Translations under genes and position numbers: made by a program
Source of the DNA: Flavobacteriales bacterium UBA952
Lineage (GTDB): Bacteria; Bacteroidota; Bacteroidia; Flavobacteriales_D; Crocinitomicaceae
Direction of reading: 5' to 3'
Assembly: GCA_905182495.1 (NCBI GenBank)
Contig: CAJJBU010000003.1
Span: 186,001 to 250,000 of the forward strand
DNA length: 64,000 nt
The notes under the pieces: generated by a model
Databases searched by the model: none
Seen by the model: only the letters and a program-made list of their open reading frames with translations
Told to the model about the DNA's origin: nothing
Shown: one piece after another, positions 52,999-61,296 of the stretch
Layout: every line of letters starts with the position of its first letter
Position numbering within the stretch: position 1 is the stretch's first letter

Positions 52999-53358
52999 AT
53001 GAAAACATTAGCAATGGTATTTGCACTAGGTGCAATGTTAGGTTCTTGTGGAGGCGCTGAAGATAGTAATACGGATAAAATTAGTGCAATTGACATCGAT
53101 ATCGCAACTCTAGATAGCCCTTGTGCATGTGCAAAGGCTTTAGTGGCTATCTATGATGATATAATTGACCTAAGCAATGTCAAAGGGAACGACAAAACTG
53201 CCAATCAAAAAATTAAAACTCTTGAAGCCAAATTAATGGAAATTGAAGGGGATAAGTGTGTTGGAGATTTAACCCATACTTTAGCCGGAGAAGACTGTAC
53301 CGTCCAGCCAGGAGACGTTTCTAAGAAATTCTTCGAATATATGCAGACAGCAAATTAA
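52999..53358 (+). CDS. small Cys-motif lipoprotein, paralogue 3 of 3
   Basis: 119 residues. Signal LAMVFALGAMLGSC and then a longer linker before LDSPCACAKALVAI. The body is helical and charged with two further cysteines (KCVGD, DCTVQPGD). Like its siblings it is followed immediately by a terminator, so each copy is probably its own transcription unit. Function unknown. Confidence 0.75.
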   Translation: MKTLAMVFALGAMLGSCGGAEDSNTDKISAIDIDIATLDSPCACAKALVAIYDDIIDLSNVKGNDKTANQKIKTLEAKLMEIEGDKCVGDLTHTLAGEDCTVQPGDVSKKFFEYMQTAN

Positions 53359-53410
53359 TAAAAATGATCAAAGCGTTTAGAGGATAATCACTTTTCAAAT
53401 TAACATAAAA

Positions 53411-53437
53411 AAGCCCATCAATTCATGGGCTTTTTTA
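53411..53437 (+). terminator. terminator after small lipoprotein 3
   Basis: AAGCCCAT, a 6-nt loop and ATGGGCTT followed by T residues. The stem is nearly the same as that of the terminator after paralogue 2, so terminator and gene were copied together. Confidence 0.85.
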
Positions 53438-53873
53438 TGTTCAATACTTTATGAATTCGAGCATTTAAAAACCCGATGTGACAACAAATAAAACAATTCA
53501 AGAATCTTGTCCTATTTTAGCAAAAATCGGCTAAAAAAGAACCTAAAACGTCTATTTTCTAAAGATTTTCGCTTTTTTCACCTAAAAATGGCCTAAAAAT
53601 GAAATACGCCAAATCAGATAAATAATTGAGACGACTTATTGTATTAATCGGCATAAAATGATTAAAAATGGCTTAAAACATATAAAAACCTAATAATTGT
53701 GTGGGAAATGACTCTAAAATCAACAATAACCTACTTTAGACGGAGACAAAAAAAACATGCGTAGTATTCGTTAAAACCAGATAGCGATTCGACTTTAACC
53801 ATTTGTACAGACAAAACAAGAAACGATCCCTGTCTGTGTACAATATGAAATATGGAAAACGAGGGTTAGAAAG
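53438..53873. other. long AT-rich gap with recurring motif and an imperfect hairpin
   Basis: No gene is seen between the third lipoprotein and the multicopper oxidase gene. The motif AAT(C/G)G(G/C)C(T)TAAAA occurs at 53525-53536, 53587-53598, 53646-53658 and 53667-53678 with small variations. At 53803-53843 TTGTACAGACA and TGTCTGTGTACAA can pair with a 2-nt bulge and a 17-nt loop, ~30 bp downstream of the multicopper oxidase stop. Neither signal has a clear function. Confidence 0.4.
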
Positions 53874-55103
53874 TTACTTTTTAATCCATTTGAGCACATC
53901 GATGGTTTGATTTTCATACAGAACCTCGATAGAATAACTGCCTTGATTCAGGTCTAAATTTAGAATTTGACTTTGATTGCTTTGCTTTATCTCCAACTCA
54001 GAGTATACGACTTGTCCTAATGAATTCAATACTTTTAGACCAGTATAAGGTATTCCTTCTGGAGCAACTATAAATACGGCCCCGTCGGAAGGGTTTGGAT
54101 ACAGCTTAAAACCTAAGTCTTGGTTTAACTCAACAAGACTATTTGTCCCACTCACGTTTACAGGAATATACTGTATGTTCTCACTCAGGTGCGTGTTCAT
54201 ATTTACATATGAAATTGAAATGGAGTCCATAAGGTCAACTAAAGGTTCTATGAGTACGCCGTATCGCTCCCCAGGCAAAACCCACAAAGTATCGGAAACT
54301 TCAGCAGGCATGATTGGACGACCATCAGTACTGACAATAGTTGCATTTAATTCCGATGGAAATGTAATTCTATTGGCGAGATAGCCAATATTAGCCATCC
54401 TCAGAAAACTCACTGCTTCCTTGGACGTTTGTAAAGCGATTTCTGGTTCTAAAAGCTGTTGTTCACTCTTACCATTGACCAAAAAATAGGTAGGGTTGTA
54501 TGCCGGTATGGAAATATCATGTACTTCAACGGTCGTGTCGTGAGGATGCTCCAAAACGGAATCTTCATGCCAAATCGGGTCCATCTCAGACATGGTGAAT
54601 AAGCGGTCTTGGTCATAGGAGTATCCTCCATCCCACGTTGTATTGCTGCCGTCAGATGGTTTTACAATAAAAACCCCGTACATGCCAGCCTGAACATGAA
54701 TACTCGAAACAACATGACAATGGTAAAAATACGTTCCAGGATGTGGGGCTACAAAATAATAAAAGCCATGGTCCATATGATGAACCTCAAAAGACAAGTG
54801 CGGGACACCATCATTTTCTTGATTGACATCGAGTCCGTGCAAATGAATGGTATGAGGAGCCCCTTGAGAAACGTTAAAGAGGTCCAAGACCACACTGTCG
54901 CCTTCATTTGCATATAGGGTTGGTCCTGGAATTGGAGGTTGCTCATTTAAGGTCTGTGCAAAACCAAATGTTCTCAGCGAAAGGCCATCATGCATCACTT
55001 TTTCCCCAAGATTTCGAGCAATTAAAAGATGGTTCACTACCTCTTGTGCCATCGCTGATAAAGAGGTCGCAACAAAAAACACAAAGACAAAAAATGTTTT
55101 CAT
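53874..55103 (-). CDS. multicopper-oxidase-like protein with T9SS sorting domain
   Basis: Secreted, 409 residues. Signal peptide (ending AMAQ). The first cupredoxin domain carries a full copper signature: HTIHLHG (~84-90) and YHCHVVSSIHVQAGM (~127-141), i.e. HxxHxHG and HCHxxxHxxxxM. The second domain (~165-310) keeps the fold but no copper ligands. The C-terminus (LYPNPSDGAVF...LNLDLNQGSYSIEV) is a T9SS type A sorting domain. Substrate unknown. It is 2 bp from the next multicopper-like gene, so both are made together. Confidence 0.87.
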   Translation of the reverse strand: MKTFFVFVFFVATSLSAMAQEVVNHLLIARNLGEKVMHDGLSLRTFGFAQTLNEQPPIPGPTLYANEGDSVVLDLFNVSQGAPHTIHLHGLDVNQENDGVPHLSFEVHHMDHGFYYFVAPHPGTYFYHCHVVSSIHVQAGMYGVFIVKPSDGSNTTWDGGYSYDQDRLFTMSEMDPIWHEDSVLEHPHDTTVEVHDISIPAYNPTYFLVNGKSEQQLLEPEIALQTSKEAVSFLRMANIGYLANRITFPSELNATIVSTDGRPIMPAEVSDTLWVLPGERYGVLIEPLVDLMDSISISYVNMNTHLSENIQYIPVNVSGTNSLVELNQDLGFKLYPNPSDGAVFIVAPEGIPYTGLKVLNSLGQVVYSELEIKQSNQSQILNLDLNQGSYSIEVLYENQTIDVLKWIKK

Positions 55104-55105
55104 AT

Positions 55106-55963
55106 TTAAGGTGTAATTAGCATCGTTAAAAACATCCCATTCGGATATAAATTCGCTCCTGTAACGGCCACTAAATTATGGTCATGCACTGGGTATTCTC
55201 CTGGCTGATGAGGCACCATTTGAAGTGTAAGTGTTTGCATAGGGTGAATGGGGAAGGTGTCCTTTATTCGTCCCTCTTGATAAGGGTGTTCTGAAGATTG
55301 TAAAAGTTTTAAATGATAGCCATGAAAATGTAGAGAGTGAGATGCATTTCCTGTATTGCTAATATGGATCAAAATAGTATCCCCGACGTTTCCGACCACC
55401 CTAGCCAGAGGGTCTAGATTAATATTAGGGTTGTGGTTTCCATTAATCAGAAAGAATTTTGGATTATAGATCGCACTTGGCGTAATTCCATTGGATAATT
55501 CATTTACCCAAAGGGTGTCAAGCTCCTTTAAATTCCAATAAAATGATGCAGCATTACTGTTTTTAAAAACAATCATTCCTGCAAGGCCTAAGTTTTTGTT
55601 GTTTGGATAGTCCTGCCCATCATAATAGATGTATGTTCCTGCCTGTTCTGCGTGAATAGAGATGTTAGCTTGGCTACCGGGAGCAATTACAACGGAAGAC
55701 ACGCCCAATGAAGCGCTTCTAAATTGATGTGAAATGACATCGTTGTTGATAAGCGTTAAGGAAACAGTGTCTATAGAGGAATAGGTTAATACTGCGTTTG
55801 TTTTATCAAAATCACTAGCACTATTAAAACTCTTATAAGAAATAGTACTGCCATTAAAGGTTTGGAAAAAACCCTGGTTGATATAAAGTGTGTCTAATAT
55901 CTGATTGGATAATCCGTAAAGACCAATACTTAAAAACAGAAAACAAATAAGAATACGATTCAT
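55106..55963 (-). CDS. multicopper-oxidase-like protein with atypical copper site
   Basis: A 285-residue exported protein (signal ~1-19). The first cupredoxin domain has lost copper ligands (YYDGQDYP where HCH would be). The second has HSLHFHGYH (~209-217) and VHDHNLVAVTGANLYPNGM (~259-277). There the bridging cysteine of the HCH motif is replaced by Asp, so a normal type 1 site is unlikely. No sorting domain is present. It is encoded upstream of, and probably acts with, the 53874-55103 protein. Confidence 0.8.
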   Translation of the reverse strand: MNRILICFLFLSIGLYGLSNQILDTLYINQGFFQTFNGSTISYKSFNSASDFDKTNAVLTYSSIDTVSLTLINNDVISHQFRSASLGVSSVVIAPGSQANISIHAEQAGTYIYYDGQDYPNNKNLGLAGMIVFKNSNAASFYWNLKELDTLWVNELSNGITPSAIYNPKFFLINGNHNPNINLDPLARVVGNVGDTILIHISNTGNASHSLHFHGYHLKLLQSSEHPYQEGRIKDTFPIHPMQTLTLQMVPHQPGEYPVHDHNLVAVTGANLYPNGMFLTMLITP

Positions 55964-56011
55964 TTTACAAACCTTGTACGAGGGTATTCAAACCCCTCTA
56001 AAAAAAATGAC

Positions 56012-56707
56012 TTAGTTCTTGATGACCTTTTGAGTAGCAATATTTCCCTTTTTATCGGTCAGCTTCAAAAAGTAAACACCATTAGAGAAACCACTGAAAT
56101 CTATTTTTTGTTCGGCGACCATTGTTTTGATTACGGCATAAACTTGTCCGTTCAGACCTAAAACTTCACAAGATTCAAATTCAGAAACACTTGTAAAACT
56201 CAATTCCGAATGGACTGGGTTTGGATAAACCTCAATAGCATTTAAATTATTTTCTACAATTCCACTGGCTGGATTAGGATGTGAAATATGCATAGAGACC
56301 GTGTCACCAAAAGTCGTATTTCCTACTTCATGCACATAAAAAACAACGTCCCCTTCTCCGTAAAAGGTAGAGGCCGTTATATTCAGTTTCAAAAACCCCA
56401 TAAAGCCATCTTGAGCTTGCTCAACAGTAATAGGATCCATGATTCCTGAGTTCGGAATTCCCACATAACACCCGCCAAGATCGCATAGAGAATAAGACCA
56501 GTCTACGGGCATTGTATTTTCAATTAAGTTCCACTTTAATTGGATTCCACTTAAATCACTCGTAATCATTCTGATTTCATGAAAAGAAAAGTTTTCTGCC
56601 TGAATTTGCTCATCTATATGCTGAGATGGCGTGTACTCAAAGTTTTGTGCATTAGAGATGAATGCTGATAAACAAAGGATTGCGATTAATAAAGAGTGGG
56701 GTTTCAT
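56012..56707 (-). CDS. T9SS-secreted protein, first gene of the multicopper-oxidase unit
   Basis: 231 residues: signal peptide (ending SNA), a beta-rich domain of ~120 residues resembling exported low-complexity domains (CDLGGCYVGIPNSG), and a standard type A sorting domain (EVYPNPVHSELSF...CEVLGLNGQVYAV...NGVYFLKLTDKKG). It lies 48 bp upstream of the multicopper-like gene on the same strand and probably starts that operon. The role is unknown, but delivery to the same surface is likely. Confidence 0.8.
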   Translation of the reverse strand: MKPHSLLIAILCLSAFISNAQNFEYTPSQHIDEQIQAENFSFHEIRMITSDLSGIQLKWNLIENTMPVDWSYSLCDLGGCYVGIPNSGIMDPITVEQAQDGFMGFLKLNITASTFYGEGDVVFYVHEVGNTTFGDTVSMHISHPNPASGIVENNLNAIEVYPNPVHSELSFTSVSEFESCEVLGLNGQVYAVIKTMVAEQKIDFSGFSNGVYFLKLTDKKGNIATQKVIKN

Positions 56708-56774
56708 AAAATAAGTTTAACGTAAAGATACGCCTTATTTGTATTAAAAAAAAGGCATTATAGTAACCCGATGA

Positions 56775-57503
56775 TTAATTCCCGAACACTTTTTTTAAAA
56801 GCTCGGTTGCTCTAGCAGCCGGGTTTTTGCGTATTTCTAATTCCTGCTTGGCGATTTGAATAAAAAGGCCATCAATCGCTTTATCGGTCGCATAAGCAAC
56901 GAGGTCTGGATTGACCTTTTGAACCATTGGTATTTTATTATAGGCAGTAAACAACTTTGACCATTGCGCTGTGGCTCCAACCTTATCTAAGGACGTTTTG
57001 ATTATTGGACTGAATTTCTGTGCCAATTGAGCTCTTGTGCTTTTACTGAGATAGACGGTCGCAGCATCATCGGGGCCTTTAAGTATGCCCATGACATCAT
57101 TTAAGCTTAAGTTTTTAATAGCCAAAACAAAAAGCTCTTTTGAGCTACTCGCGGCATCTTCCGCAGCGCGATTCAGGGACTCTATGGTTGCATCAACTTT
57201 TTGTCCTTGTCCAAGCTTCCTGAGTTTTGCTTCGACTTGCTGCGCTTCCTGGGGAAGCAGTAATTTAATTTGATCATCCTCAAAGTAGCCATCCTTGACA
57301 GAAAGCTGGTTTACCCCTTTTTCAATACCGCTATTTAGAGCTTCTTTTAAGCCACGACCCACCTCGTCTTCACTCGGCCCTCGCGTTCCCGGAAGTGAAA
57401 CATTTGTCTTTTCGAGAGCTTTTTTAAGGTTCGGTAATTGGGCGTAGCTAAGCATCGCTTGAGATAAAAAGAAAAATAACGGTAAATAAATAGACTTTTT
57501 CAT
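56775..57503 (-). CDS. DUF4197 family exported protein
   Basis: 242 residues with a signal peptide (ending SYAQ) and the DUF4197 pattern: GLKEALNSGIEKGVNQLS, GYFEDDQIKLLLPQEA, FVLAIKNLSLNDVMGILKG, and a C-terminal KAIDGLFIQIAKQE. The family is a periplasmic, mostly helical domain of unknown function, widespread in proteobacteria and Bacteroidota. It stands alone. Confidence 0.92.
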   Translation of the reverse strand: MKKSIYLPLFFFLSQAMLSYAQLPNLKKALEKTNVSLPGTRGPSEDEVGRGLKEALNSGIEKGVNQLSVKDGYFEDDQIKLLLPQEAQQVEAKLRKLGQGQKVDATIESLNRAAEDAASSSKELFVLAIKNLSLNDVMGILKGPDDAATVYLSKSTRAQLAQKFSPIIKTSLDKVGATAQWSKLFTAYNKIPMVQKVNPDLVAYATDKAIDGLFIQIAKQELEIRKNPAARATELLKKVFGN

Positions 57504-57586
57504 AGAGAATAAATTTCGTGTTTTTATTCTTCATGCAGAAAGCATACCACGTTTTATAATTTCAGAATATAGAATTAGTATTGAAG

Positions 57587-58039
57587 CTATTGCTCACATC
57601 CCTGAATACATTTGCCGTTAGAATAAATCCTCTTGGTATCAAGCGCACCTGTATAAGTCCAAAAAACTTGCTCACCATTAAGTTCGTTGTTTTGATATTG
57701 ACTTTCAAAATTAAGTCTGCCATTAAAGTGCCAGGCTTTACACAGTCCATTTTTATCCCCATCAACATAGGTGAACTCATATTGAATTTTCCCTGTATAA
57801 AAATAATATTTCCAGATACCATTTGGGATACCATTTTGATATGACCACTCATATTGAATGTTTCCATTATTGTATAATCCGTAGATTAATCCTGTAATGG
57901 GAAGGGAGTCTTTTTTCATTAGAACAAGCTCTGGCAGTTGATTAAAATCAATATTTGTTTGATCAACAGGAACACGTTGTTGTTGGCAAAAAACAGTATT
58001 AGATAAAAACAGAAATAAGAAGATGTAACTAAACTTCAT
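57587..58039 (-). CDS. small secreted MORN/YwqK-repeat protein
   Basis: 150 residues: signal peptide (ending VFCQ) followed by three to four YxNGxIQYEWxYxxGxxNGxW repeats (YNNGNIQYEW, FYTGKIQYEF, HFNGRLNFES). A small member of the same repeat family as the proteins at 7184-8809 and 37146-38831. Function unknown; it shows no toxin partner. Confidence 0.78.
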   Translation of the reverse strand: MKFSYIFLFLFLSNTVFCQQQRVPVDQTNIDFNQLPELVLMKKDSLPITGLIYGLYNNGNIQYEWSYQNGIPNGIWKYYFYTGKIQYEFTYVDGDKNGLCKAWHFNGRLNFESQYQNNELNGEQVFWTYTGALDTKRIYSNGKCIQGCEQ

Positions 58040-58112
58040 AGTACATCATTTTAGGATTTAAAGAAAGATACAAAAAATTTATCGGAATGCCCCATGAAGA
58101 AGAAGAAGCAAC

Positions 58113-58634
58113 CTATTCCATCGAATGTTGGACCAAAAACAAGACATTATGAAAATAATTCAAACTTGAGTTCCCTTTGTCAAATTGAGGCTTCGATGCC
58201 AAAAACTCAAGAATTTCCGGGCCTCTAAACTTTTCTTTGTCTAACCGTCTTTGATTTTCCAAAGATCCCGAGTCACTGCGCTCTCTAGAGATTAAAACCA
58301 TATGAGCCCCAAGTTTCTTCCCCGTTTGAACCGCTAGCCCTTCACTCATTTTACCCTCATTGTGAAACATCGCATACCCGATAAGGCTATATCCCTCAGA
58401 TTTTAAACGCTGGTACTCCTCTAGGCTAGCGTCCATGGTGGCAAATGTCTGAATCGTTGGATAGTAGTTGATCCCTACATCAATTAAATCTTCAATTTCG
58501 GAGGTCTCATTTATCTTTATGTAAGAGGACAAGTATTTGTTGGTCTTAGATAAGACGCAGCTCTGAAGAGTTATTAAAAGAAGAAGAACGAAGCAAGTTT
58601 TCACGAAATAAAAATAAAAACTATTTAGGTGCAA
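58113..58634 (-). CDS. lipoprotein of unknown function
   Basis: 173 residues with a lipobox LQSC (~26). The mature part contains EEYQRLKSEGYSLIGYAMFHN and AVQTGKKLGAHMVLISRE, which resembles a repeated motif of bacterial periplasmic proteins (a 'bad-residue sensing' style of ~70 residues: GYxLIGxSxF, then AxxxGAxxVLI). No catalytic residues seen. Stands alone. Confidence 0.6.
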   Translation of the reverse strand: MHLNSFYFYFVKTCFVLLLLITLQSCVLSKTNKYLSSYIKINETSEIEDLIDVGINYYPTIQTFATMDASLEEYQRLKSEGYSLIGYAMFHNEGKMSEGLAVQTGKKLGAHMVLISRERSDSGSLENQRRLDKEKFRGPEILEFLASKPQFDKGNSSLNYFHNVLFLVQHSME

Positions 58635-58744
58635 TCAAATGAAATAGAACTATTCATGGAATGAGTAAGTAGTTTCTACTTGGATTAAGGGTGTTTTTGA
58701 TCGTCATAAACAATACTTGCAAAAAACAAGTGATGTTTGGTTTC

Positions 58745-59584
58745 TTAGCCCTCTATTCGGCATATGATCTTCGAGCTCCCATCATCATAGACGTAGATCA
58801 AAGGGGTGTTTGGCTTAAAAATCGTTTCCCCACCCATCATGTCTAGGATTCGGACGAGTTTCTTAGAAGAGGTAATGTCAATCATCCCCACCGTGGGAGT
58901 TGAGCAATCATTATTACAGTGAACACTAAACGAAGCTTGAGGATCGCTATTACCCCAATTCCCGAAGGAGTATGAAGGGCTGTCTACTTCGATACACGTG
59001 AGTTCTGGATTAAGGTATGTAATCATTTGTGTTGGACCAATATTACTATTATTTCCATTTTTAACATTTAGACAGGTCAGTTGGTTGTTTTTACAATCTA
59101 AGTGATTTAACTCGATGTTATTACTAAGATCAAGAACAGTGAGGAAGTTATCTTTACACTGCAAATATCTTAATTCCATATTTTGGCTGAGATTAAGACT
59201 CGTGAGTCCAGTGTTTGAGCAATTTAATGATTGTAAATCACTATTCAAACTGACATCAAGACTGTTAAGGGGATTGCCATAACACTGCAAAAATGCTAAG
59301 GCCGTATTTTGACTTAAATCAAGATTTGAGAGCTGATTACTACTACAATTCAACCAAGTAAGAGATGTGAAACCTGCAATTCCTGTTAAATCAGAAATAC
59401 TTTCATTGAGCAAAAGGATCGACAAAACTTCATCAATGTTAGCTGTCAATACAGAGTCGTCCATTACATCATCATATCCATATTCGATCAAACTTTGTTC
59501 AAAATTATCATCAGGAATATATGTGTTTTGAGAAAAATTTAAAAACGCTATGGAAATAAAAAGAAGTAAGGAAAATCGTTTCAT
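58745..59584 (-). CDS. secreted leucine-rich-repeat protein with variant C-terminal tail
   Basis: 279 residues: signal peptide (ending NFSQ), IPDDNFEQSLIEYGYDD, then about seven irregular LRRs (L.SLNLSQN, LTVLDLSNN), and a Cys-containing module (VHCNNDC). The final ~35 residues (VRILDMMGGETIF, PLIYVYDDGSS) share the variant tail of the protein at 2952-4520 and of the endonuclease at 59764-60696. Probably surface exposed through T9SS. Function unknown. Confidence 0.8.
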   Translation of the reverse strand: MKRFSLLLFISIAFLNFSQNTYIPDDNFEQSLIEYGYDDVMDDSVLTANIDEVLSILLLNESISDLTGIAGFTSLTWLNCSSNQLSNLDLSQNTALAFLQCYGNPLNSLDVSLNSDLQSLNCSNTGLTSLNLSQNMELRYLQCKDNFLTVLDLSNNIELNHLDCKNNQLTCLNVKNGNNSNIGPTQMITYLNPELTCIEVDSPSYSFGNWGNSDPQASFSVHCNNDCSTPTVGMIDITSSKKLVRILDMMGGETIFKPNTPLIYVYDDGSSKIICRIEG

Positions 59585-59763
59585 TTGGATGTTGTTTTAC
59601 CCATAACGTGCTGAATACGAATTGGTTGTTTTTAAAACTCCTTTTTGAAGTGCTCTTAATGAAGTCTAGTCGCAGGGATAGAAAAAGACAGAGCACTCAT
59701 TTTTATGTCTGTTCAATTTGTTGAAATGACATCATGAGCCTTGTAATTACTATCTTCGGCGTT

Positions 59764-60696
59764 ATGAAATTACTTTTCTCACTCTATGTTTTTTTAATCT
59801 GTTCGATAACTTTTGGGCAAATTCCAAATGGGTATTACGATGCCGCCGAAGGTTTTACCGGAAGTGATCTTAAGACGCAATTAAACTTAATTATTAAAGA
59901 CCATATAGCGTTCCCTTATACAAGTTCCAATACCGATGTGTGGGATATATTAAAACAAACAGATAAGGACTCCCTGAACCCAAATAATGTTTTACTTCTT
60001 TATTCGGGTTGGTCAAAGAATGCAGATATGGAATATGCAAATGGCAGTGGTTGGAATAGAGAGCATGTTTGGGCAAAATCTCACGGGGATTTTGGAACAT
60101 CTATGGGCGCAGGTACTGACGTTCACGCCATACGACCGTGTGACGTTTCGGTGAACTCCGCAAGGAACAATAGATGGTTTGCTGAATGTTCGACAGAATA
60201 CATCGATGGCGATGGCCCCACGGGCTGCTACACGAGCTCCGAGGAATGGGTTTGGAAACCAAACGACAATGTAAAGGGAGATGTTGCCCGCATGATCTTT
60301 TATATGGCCACACGCTATGAAGGCAATGGAACTGAACCTGACCTAGAGGTCATTGATTATTTACCCGCCAACAACAACACAACAGAACCCGTACATGCAA
60401 AACTATCTGATTTACTATTGTGGAATGCTCAGGACCCTGTAAGTGAATGGGAGAGAACAAGGAATGATATTATTTACTACTCATTCCAGAGCAATCGCAA
60501 TCCTTTTATCGACCACCCTGAGTACTGTCAAATTATTTGGGGGGGAATGATTGGTGATAACGAGTTACAGCAGCAGCCAAAACAAATTTTAAAAATCGTT
60601 GACTATTTAGGTATGGAGTCTCTTCCTGTAAAGAACTCACCCCTAATCTACATCTACAGTGATGGGAGTACGGAAAAGATCTTTATTACAGATTAA
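59764..60696 (+). CDS. secreted endonuclease I (EndA/NucM family) with variant C-terminal tail
   Basis: 310 residues from ATG 59764, giving a signal peptide (MKLLFSLYVFLICSITFGQ); the longer frame from 59734 does not. The His-Me finger nuclease centre is GWNREHVWAKSHG (catalytic His in REHVW), followed by GTDVHAIRPCD...NSARNN. It cleaves extracellular DNA, e.g. for phosphate or against DNA webs. The final ~35 residues (KIVDYLGMESL, PLIYIYSDGST) are the same variant tail as in both LRR proteins. Strong family call. Confidence 0.92.
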   Translation: MKLLFSLYVFLICSITFGQIPNGYYDAAEGFTGSDLKTQLNLIIKDHIAFPYTSSNTDVWDILKQTDKDSLNPNNVLLLYSGWSKNADMEYANGSGWNREHVWAKSHGDFGTSMGAGTDVHAIRPCDVSVNSARNNRWFAECSTEYIDGDGPTGCYTSSEEWVWKPNDNVKGDVARMIFYMATRYEGNGTEPDLEVIDYLPANNNTTEPVHAKLSDLLLWNAQDPVSEWERTRNDIIYYSFQSNRNPFIDHPEYCQIIWGGMIGDNELQQQPKQILKIVDYLGMESLPVKNSPLIYIYSDGSTEKIFITD

Positions 60697-60789
60697 GTTC
60701 ATTTCGAATCTGTCGTCCTAGATTATTTTCAAGGTGCCGTTTTCTGAAGCTAAAGAATTAGGTGTGTTTATAATTAAAAAAAGAGCCCG

Positions 60790-61185
60790 TTATAAATCGC
60801 GGACTGCTCGTACATGATTCGGTGTTTGCTTCCCATTGTAAAACTGATCTCCAATTCCAAAACGTATAATCATCATTGCATTCGATATTGATACGTCGAG
60901 AGGTTCCGAAGAAGACCAATAATGGTCTTCTTCAAAGCCCCCTATTTGTATTCTGTTTTTATAGACTATTTCCAACTCTTTCAATGAGGGTAACCTCCAT
61001 CCATTACCTAGATTTTCACAAGCTTGTTCAGCCTGTTCCCATTCCATTACACCTAAGTCTTCTTTCATTACTTCTAGACTCCCAATGATGATTTTATTTT
61101 CAATATCTGTCATTGTACTTTCCTTCTCGGAATTACCACAACTTATCAGAAAACCAGCCAAAACAAACACGAATAGAACTTTCAT
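60790..61185 (-). CDS. DUF1566-type lipoprotein
   Basis: 131 residues with a lipobox (GFLISC, ~16). The mature domain has the DUF1566/Lcl pattern: WEQAEQACENLGNGWRLPSLKELE, DHYWSSSE and a final VRAVRD. These C-type-lectin-like domains occur on surface proteins of many bacteria; no substrate is known. Confidence 0.82.
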   Translation of the reverse strand: MKVLFVFVLAGFLISCGNSEKESTMTDIENKIIIGSLEVMKEDLGVMEWEQAEQACENLGNGWRLPSLKELEIVYKNRIQIGGFEEDHYWSSSEPLDVSISNAMMIIRFGIGDQFYNGKQTPNHVRAVRDL

Positions 61186-61296
61186 AACTAACCTTTAGTA
61201 AATAAAGATAGAAAACAATGAAGAATGTAGCTTCAAAATTTATCCGCTTTTGAATTTTGGAACGCTCTTTGCCTTATTGATCGAAACTCATAGAAT

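Noticed and set aside
54175..54946. Several plus- and minus-strand ORFs opposite or within the multicopper oxidase genes
   Set aside because: Shadows of the conserved cupredoxin domains in other frames.
57562..57867. Minus-strand frame of 101 codons overlapping the small MORN gene
   Set aside because: It lacks a signal peptide and repeats; the 57587-58039 frame carries the MORN repeats and a proper start.
60776..60815. Terminator formed by the 3' end of the DUF1566 gene
   Set aside because: A T-run is present, but the stem (GAGC/GCTC with a bulge) overlaps the coding end and is weak.
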